In this document: positions 23,562 to 27,385 of the stretch, in pieces
How positions within the stretch are numbered: position 1 is the first letter of the stretch
Layout: the number at the start of each line of letters is the position of its first letter
From: Gammaproteobacteria bacterium
Lineage (GTDB): Bacteria; Pseudomonadota; Gammaproteobacteria; Chromatiales; Chromatiaceae
Reading direction: 5' to 3'
DNA: 27,385 nt
Assembly: GCA_024277555.1 (NCBI GenBank)
Contig: JAJRUY010000164.1
Span: forward strand, 1-27,385
Notes under the pieces: model-generated
What the model was told of the DNA's origin: nothing
Databases searched by the model: none
What the model saw: only the letters and a program-made list of their open reading frames with translations
Position numbers and translations under genes: made by a program

Positions 23562-24881
23562 ATGATTAAAACAACTTTGCTGGTGGTCATTGTTACCTCT
23601 CTGGTGGCAGTAATTTTGACCTCATGCGGTGGCGCATACGCGGCTCCAGCTACTGCCACGCTTGTCTATTCGGGTAATCTTGATGGGGAACTGGAGCCCT
23701 GCGGCTGTTCCGAAGCCGGGGATCTGGGTGGCATTCTGCGGCGTGCCAGCAAGCTCGATGAGCTGCGCAAGCAACAGCCTGCATTGTTTCTGATCTCTTC
23801 CGGCAGTCTCCTTGCCAATGCATCACCCCGGGATCGGCTGAAAAGCGAGTATATCCTTAAAGGGATAGCCGCGATGAATTATGACGCTATCGGCCTGCAG
23901 TGGCGTGATCTGGCCTACGGTGTTGATTTTCTCAACACCACCATCCCGCTTCCCTGGACTGTAACCAATTGGGAAAAACAAAGGGTATTCCCTCCGCAAC
24001 GCAATATTAAGCATGGGGATGTTGAACTGGCCTTTTTCAGCTGGCTGGATCCGGGTAGTTCTCCTTTTCAGCAAATGAAGGGGAATCATAACCCTGCAAT
24101 CAACAATGCAGATCGCCTGCAAACAGCTCTGCAGAAAGCAAATCAAAAAGGATTGGTTACGGTATTGACCACCAGCCTGACCCTGGATCAGGCAGAGAAG
24201 CTGGTTGCGCTCGATAATATTGACATCCTTGTCATCAAATCGGCATACGAGAAATACGGCAAACCCGTCCTGGAGGGCAAAACCCTGGTACTGCAACCGG
24301 GATCCCGGGGCATGCGGCTGGGGCGGGTTGATCTAAAAATCGATAAAAAAGGAAATATTACTTCTTGGCAACATGACGTTATTCCGCTGCCGGAAAGCAT
24401 TCCTGATGCCCCTTCCCTGAAGGCGTGGTATGACGAATACAATACCAAGGTAAAGGCTGCCTATCTGGCCAGTTCCGAACAGAGAAAGCTGCAGCAGTCT
24501 GGACAGAGTCCCTATACCGGTAGTGAAGCCTGCCAAAGCTGCCATGAAAAACCCGGCAAAATCTGGAGTGAAAGCCTGCACGCACGCGCATTTGAGCGGC
24601 TGGAAGAAGTCGGCAAATCCTTCGATCCGGATTGTATCATTTGCCACACGGTAGGCTTTGAGCAACCCGGTGGTTACATCGATGCCCGATTAACCACGCA
24701 TCTGCTCAATGTTCAATGCGAGTCCTGTCATGGCGCAGGCAAGGCGCATACGGACTCACTGGGGGGAAAACCGACACCAAATGCCGGCTGGACGAAAGAG
24801 AAAATCTGCGACCAGTGCCACACCCAACCCCATAGCCCGGATTTTGATTTTGACAGTTACTGGGCGCATATCGCCCATTAG
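23562..24881 (+). CDS. 5'-nucleotidase-like domain fused to a tetraheme cytochrome c
   Basis: From ATG 23562 the product is 439 aa. A signal peptide (about residues 1-22) ends in LTSC, a good lipobox at Cys22, with an AYA-AP site as an alternative signal peptidase I cleavage. The N-terminal half (about 30-310) looks like a UshA/5'-nucleotidase metallophosphatase fold. However, the first metal motif, normally NDLHG, reads GNLDGELEPCGCS, with a CGC pair at 47 and 49. The C-terminal part has four CxxCH heme sites at 324, 358, 386 and 416, resembling cytochrome c554-type modules. It is therefore an exported, probably membrane-anchored electron carrier of unknown substrate. The frame is open upstream to 23418 without family support. 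It stands alone, divergent from yceD. Confidence 0.8.
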   Translation: MIKTTLLVVIVTSLVAVILTSCGGAYAAPATATLVYSGNLDGELEPCGCSEAGDLGGILRRASKLDELRKQQPALFLISSGSLLANASPRDRLKSEYILKGIAAMNYDAIGLQWRDLAYGVDFLNTTIPLPWTVTNWEKQRVFPPQRNIKHGDVELAFFSWLDPGSSPFQQMKGNHNPAINNADRLQTALQKANQKGLVTVLTTSLTLDQAEKLVALDNIDILVIKSAYEKYGKPVLEGKTLVLQPGSRGMRLGRVDLKIDKKGNITSWQHDVIPLPESIPDAPSLKAWYDEYNTKVKAAYLASSEQRKLQQSGQSPYTGSEACQSCHEKPGKIWSESLHARAFERLEEVGKSFDPDCIICHTVGFEQPGGYIDARLTTHLLNVQCESCHGAGKAHTDSLGGKPTPNAGWTKEKICDQCHTQPHSPDFDFDSYWAHIAH

Positions 24882-24986
24882 GGGGGATGTAAACTGCACG
24901 TTTTTTCTTGTGCTTAAGCCATCTGAACCGTCACACATTCTTGCGCATACCCATTTTCCAACTGTGTGCCAGATAGTTGGATTTAG

Positions 24987-26723
24987 TCACCCCCTCGCCT
25001 CCAGACGAACTTTGCTGTTCGCATTTGGAACGCGGATGTAATCTACCAACTCCTGAATGTGTTCCGGTGGTGCTGCTGTAACCCTGGCCACCAGACCGGC
25101 AACGGTAAAATTGAGCACTGCTCCTACCGCACCAAAGGCGTTGGGTGAAATGCCGAAGAACCAGTTTTCTTCCATACTACCCAGAAAAGAGGTGCCGGGA
25201 ATAAACATGATACCTTTGTGCTGAAATACGTACAGCAGGGTAACGCCAAGACCTGTCAGCATTCCGGCAATTGCCCCTGCCTTGTTCATCCGCCGGGAAA
25301 AAATTCCCATCATCAACGCCGGAAACAGGGAGGATGCTGCAAGCCCAAAAGCAATAGCGACCGTGCCGGCTGCAAAATCCGGTGGGTGCAAACCGAAATA
25401 ACCGGCCACAATGACTGCACAGCCCATAGTGATACGACTGGCCAGCAACTCGTATTTCTCCGAAATATTGGGTGTAAACACTCCTTTGAGCAGATCATGA
25501 GAGATAGATGAGGCAATGGCCAGCAGCAATCCTGCTGCGGTTGACAGCGCTGCGGCAAGTCCTCCCGCCGCAACCAGGGCGATTACCCAATCGGGCAGTT
25601 TGGCGATCTCCGGATTGGCAAGCACCATGATGTCCCGATCCACCTTGACCATTTCGTTTTTTTGTTCATCCGCGACATACTGGATCCTGCCGTCACCGTT
25701 TTTGTCCTCGAACTGCAGCAGCCCCGTCCTCTCCCAGTTTTCAAACCACTCGGGGCGTTCATCGTAGACCAGATTGACACCAGGTTCAGGTTGAATCGTT
25801 GTAATCAAATTAAGGCGCGCCATGGCACCAACTGCTGGGGCCACAGTGTATAGTATGGCAATGAACACCAGCGCCCAACCGGCCGAACTGCGCGCACCTT
25901 TTACACTGGGCACGGTGAAAAAACGGGTGATAACATGTGGCAGCCCGGCCGTTCCAATCATCAGCGACAACGTGTAGACAAACATGTTCAACTTGCTTCC
26001 CATTACCGCTGTCGTGTATTCCTTGAAGCCGAGGTCGGTGACAATCAGATCCAGTTTATCCAGCAGATAGCTCCCGTCCGCCATTTTCCCACCCAGGCCC
26101 AGCTGGGGAAAAGGGTTGCCGGTCAGACTCAGAGAAATGAAAATGGCCGGAACAGTATAGGCAAAAATCAACACACAGTACTGCGCAATCTGGGTATAGG
26201 TGATTCCCTTCATACCACCGAGGACAGCATAGAAAAACACGATACCCATGCCGACATAGAGACCATGTTCGAAATCCATCTCCAGGAAGCGGGAGAAGGC
26301 CACACCAATCCCTTTCATCTGACCGATGACATAGGTCAGGGATGCCAGAATCAAACAGATGACTGCGACAATTCGGGCAGTCCTGGAGTAGAAACGATCG
26401 GCGATGAACTCCGGCACGGTGAATTTTCCGTATTTACGCAGGTAGGGTGCCAGTAACATCGCCAGCAGCACATAACCCCCGGTCCAGCCCATCAGAAACA
26501 CCGAAGCACCGTAACCATTGAAAGCAATCAGTCCCGCCATGGAGATAAATGACGCGGCGGACATCCAGTCAGCTGCGGTGGCCATGCCGTTGAGAACCGG
26601 GTGTATTCCCTTGCCGGCGACATAGAACTCACCTGTATTTTCAGCGCGTGCCCAGATAGCAATAACGATGTAAAGCGCGAATGTCAAACCAACGACGATA
26701 TAAGTTATTAGCTGAAGATCCAT
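24987..26723 (-). CDS. Sodium/solute symporter, VC_2705-type large subunit (SSS family)
   Basis: This 578-aa integral membrane protein belongs to the SSS family and is closest in look to the VC_2705/ActP-like group (TIGR03648). It has about 13 hydrophobic segments, the ATAADWMSAASFISMAG block near residue 50, TGGYVLLAMLLAPYLRKYG, and the AGGLAAALSTAAGLLLAIASSISHD sodium-site region. A hydrophilic insert around 310-375 carries DKNGDGRIQY (from residue 340), an EF-hand-like calcium loop. The substrate is probably a small carboxylate such as acetate, but this cannot be read from sequence. The small DUF4212 partner lies 151 bp upstream. The ATG at 26723 has no strong ribosome site. Confidence 0.92.
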   Translation of the reverse strand: MDLQLITYIVVGLTFALYIVIAIWARAENTGEFYVAGKGIHPVLNGMATAADWMSAASFISMAGLIAFNGYGASVFLMGWTGGYVLLAMLLAPYLRKYGKFTVPEFIADRFYSRTARIVAVICLILASLTYVIGQMKGIGVAFSRFLEMDFEHGLYVGMGIVFFYAVLGGMKGITYTQIAQYCVLIFAYTVPAIFISLSLTGNPFPQLGLGGKMADGSYLLDKLDLIVTDLGFKEYTTAVMGSKLNMFVYTLSLMIGTAGLPHVITRFFTVPSVKGARSSAGWALVFIAILYTVAPAVGAMARLNLITTIQPEPGVNLVYDERPEWFENWERTGLLQFEDKNGDGRIQYVADEQKNEMVKVDRDIMVLANPEIAKLPDWVIALVAAGGLAAALSTAAGLLLAIASSISHDLLKGVFTPNISEKYELLASRITMGCAVIVAGYFGLHPPDFAAGTVAIAFGLAASSLFPALMMGIFSRRMNKAGAIAGMLTGLGVTLLYVFQHKGIMFIPGTSFLGSMEENWFFGISPNAFGAVGAVLNFTVAGLVARVTAAPPEHIQELVDYIRVPNANSKVRLEARG

Positions 26724-26874
26724 GACAGAGTTCTTTTAGGGGGATATTCTGGGTAATTATATAATTTTTATGCGAAATTTGGTTTCTGCCGGGAGTTTTT
26801 CACCAAGATGTCGTTTGTCGCCAAACAGGGAACAACCCCGTACAGAAAGCAAGATCCAGGAGAATGACCGGAGC

Positions 26875-27126
26875 CTACTCCTCATGCACATTAAATTTGC
26901 GGTCCAGCGCATTCATCCGCCAGGCATAGAAAAAAATCAGCAGCACAAAAGTATAAATCGAACCCTGCTGGGCAAACCAGAACCCCAACTTGTATCCCCC
27001 AAGTCTTATGTTGTTCAGCGGTTCCACCAGAATAATTCCAAACAGATAGGAAACGATGAACCAGATAGTCAGGCAGAACAGTACCAATAGAACGTTGGCT
27101 TTCCAGTATGCAGAATTGTCAGACAT
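26875..27126 (-). CDS. DUF4212 protein, small subunit paired with the symporter
   Basis: The 83-aa product has two membrane helices (about residues 10-33 and 47-68) and the NNIRLGGYKLGFWFAQQGSI signature between and into the second helix, typical of DUF4212 (TIGR03647). These proteins are encoded almost always beside VC_2705-type symporters and are taken as their small subunit. AAGGGA precedes ATG 27126 by seven bases. The 151-bp gap to the large subunit holds an AT-rich TATAAT-like box near 26755-26765 on the minus strand, so a second promoter is possible. Confidence 0.93.
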   Translation of the reverse strand: MSDNSAYWKANVLLVLFCLTIWFIVSYLFGIILVEPLNNIRLGGYKLGFWFAQQGSIYTFVLLIFFYAWRMNALDRKFNVHEE

Positions 27127-27152
27127 AAGCTATTCCCTTGTTTGTTTTGTTA

Positions 27153-27168
27153 TAAACCGGCCGGTTTA
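27153..27168. promoter_or_regulatory. 16-bp perfect palindrome upstream of the symporter pair (operator candidate)
   Basis: TAAACCGGCCGGTTTA is a perfect 16-bp palindrome, 26 bp before the ATG of the DUF4212 gene and just upstream of its ribosome site. Its ACCGnnCGGT-like symmetry resembles operators of TetR-family repressors. No regulator gene lies in the window, so the assignment is inference. Confidence 0.5.
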
Positions 27169-27250
27169 ATTGCCACAGGAGGCGGAAAAATAGCGATACT
27201 CTTGTTTCCAGCTTCATAGTCGTTACCTGCTACGGCATCCATACCCTAGG

Positions 27251-27385
27251 AGTCTGTCGGATTTGGGAATAATCTACTGCGCTGATGGGAGAGCGGCCAA
27301 AATATCCCCGGTTTTTCGTTAAATAGCCCCACTATTCGCCTCAAAACCGGAAATATTTTGACTCGTTCTCCCACCAGCTCGCTAC
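27251..27385. repeat. Left part of a second, different palindromic repeat, cut by the window end
   Basis: The segment begins AGTCTGTCGGATTTGGGAAT and contains long imperfect inverted arms at 27287-27315 (GGGAGAGCGGCCAAAATATC on) and 27343-27372 (its near-complement), around a 27-base centre. Symmetry continues past 27372 toward the window end (tcccaccagc pairing with gctgatggga). It shares no sequence with the repeats at 10677 and 20382 and has no open frame. A palindromic intergenic repeat or MITE is likely; an insertion-sequence end is less so. Confidence 0.65.

Overview
The window reads as an ordinary chromosomal stretch of a gammaproteobacterium. The order yceD-rpmF-plsX-fabH-fabD-fabG-acpP-fabF-pabB-pabC-mltG-tmk-holB-pilZ-tatD is the classical gammaproteobacterial fatty-acid/septum/replication block. 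The neighbours (glycogen genes next to a short-form gnd plus zwf, a small four-cysteine SAP-like protein, a tetraheme c-type cytochrome, and the paired VC_2705-type Na+ symporter with its DUF4212 partner) recall Chromatiales-like sulfur-oxidising lineages. That placement is inference from gene content only. No rRNA, tRNA, CRISPR array, phage or complete insertion sequence was found.

Layout. 1-365: edge fragment and non-coding sequence. 366-3856 (minus): glgC, malQ and a decaying family 2 glycosyltransferase. 3963-7705 (plus): glgB and glgA, divergent from glgC. 7714-7914 (minus): small cysteine-rich SAP-like protein, convergent with glgA. 8106-10525 (plus): gnd and zwf, 2 bp apart. 10594-10855: a tiny lipoprotein gene that appears dead, with a nonsense codon and a 121-bp palindromic element inserted in it. 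10843-23371 (minus): a 12.5-kb run of 15 housekeeping genes from yceD to tatD, many with 4-bp stop/start overlaps, interrupted between fabH and fabD by a second copy of the palindromic element. 23562-24881 (plus): tetraheme cytochrome fused to a 5'-nucleotidase-like domain. 24987-27126 (minus): two-gene Na+/solute symporter behind a 16-bp perfect palindrome. 27251-27385: the left part of a different palindromic repeat, cut by the window end.

Functionally, glgC-glgB-glgA make and branch glycogen, malQ remodels the glucans, and zwf plus gnd can draw hexose phosphate into the oxidative pentose phosphate pathway for reductant. The minus-strand block supplies the acyl carrier, initiation, elongation and phosphate-acyltransfer steps of lipid synthesis, then p-aminobenzoate synthesis, peptidoglycan chain termination, dTMP kinase, the clamp-loader delta' subunit, a PilZ protein and a TatD nuclease.

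The most interesting points are the disrupted lipoprotein gene whose frame is restored by removing exactly the repeat, the palindromic repeat family itself, the cytochrome fusion that has a CGC pair where the nucleotidase metal motif should be, and PabB carrying alanine at the position of the E. coli PabB lysine nucleophile. I did not find a convincing new defence or mobile system.
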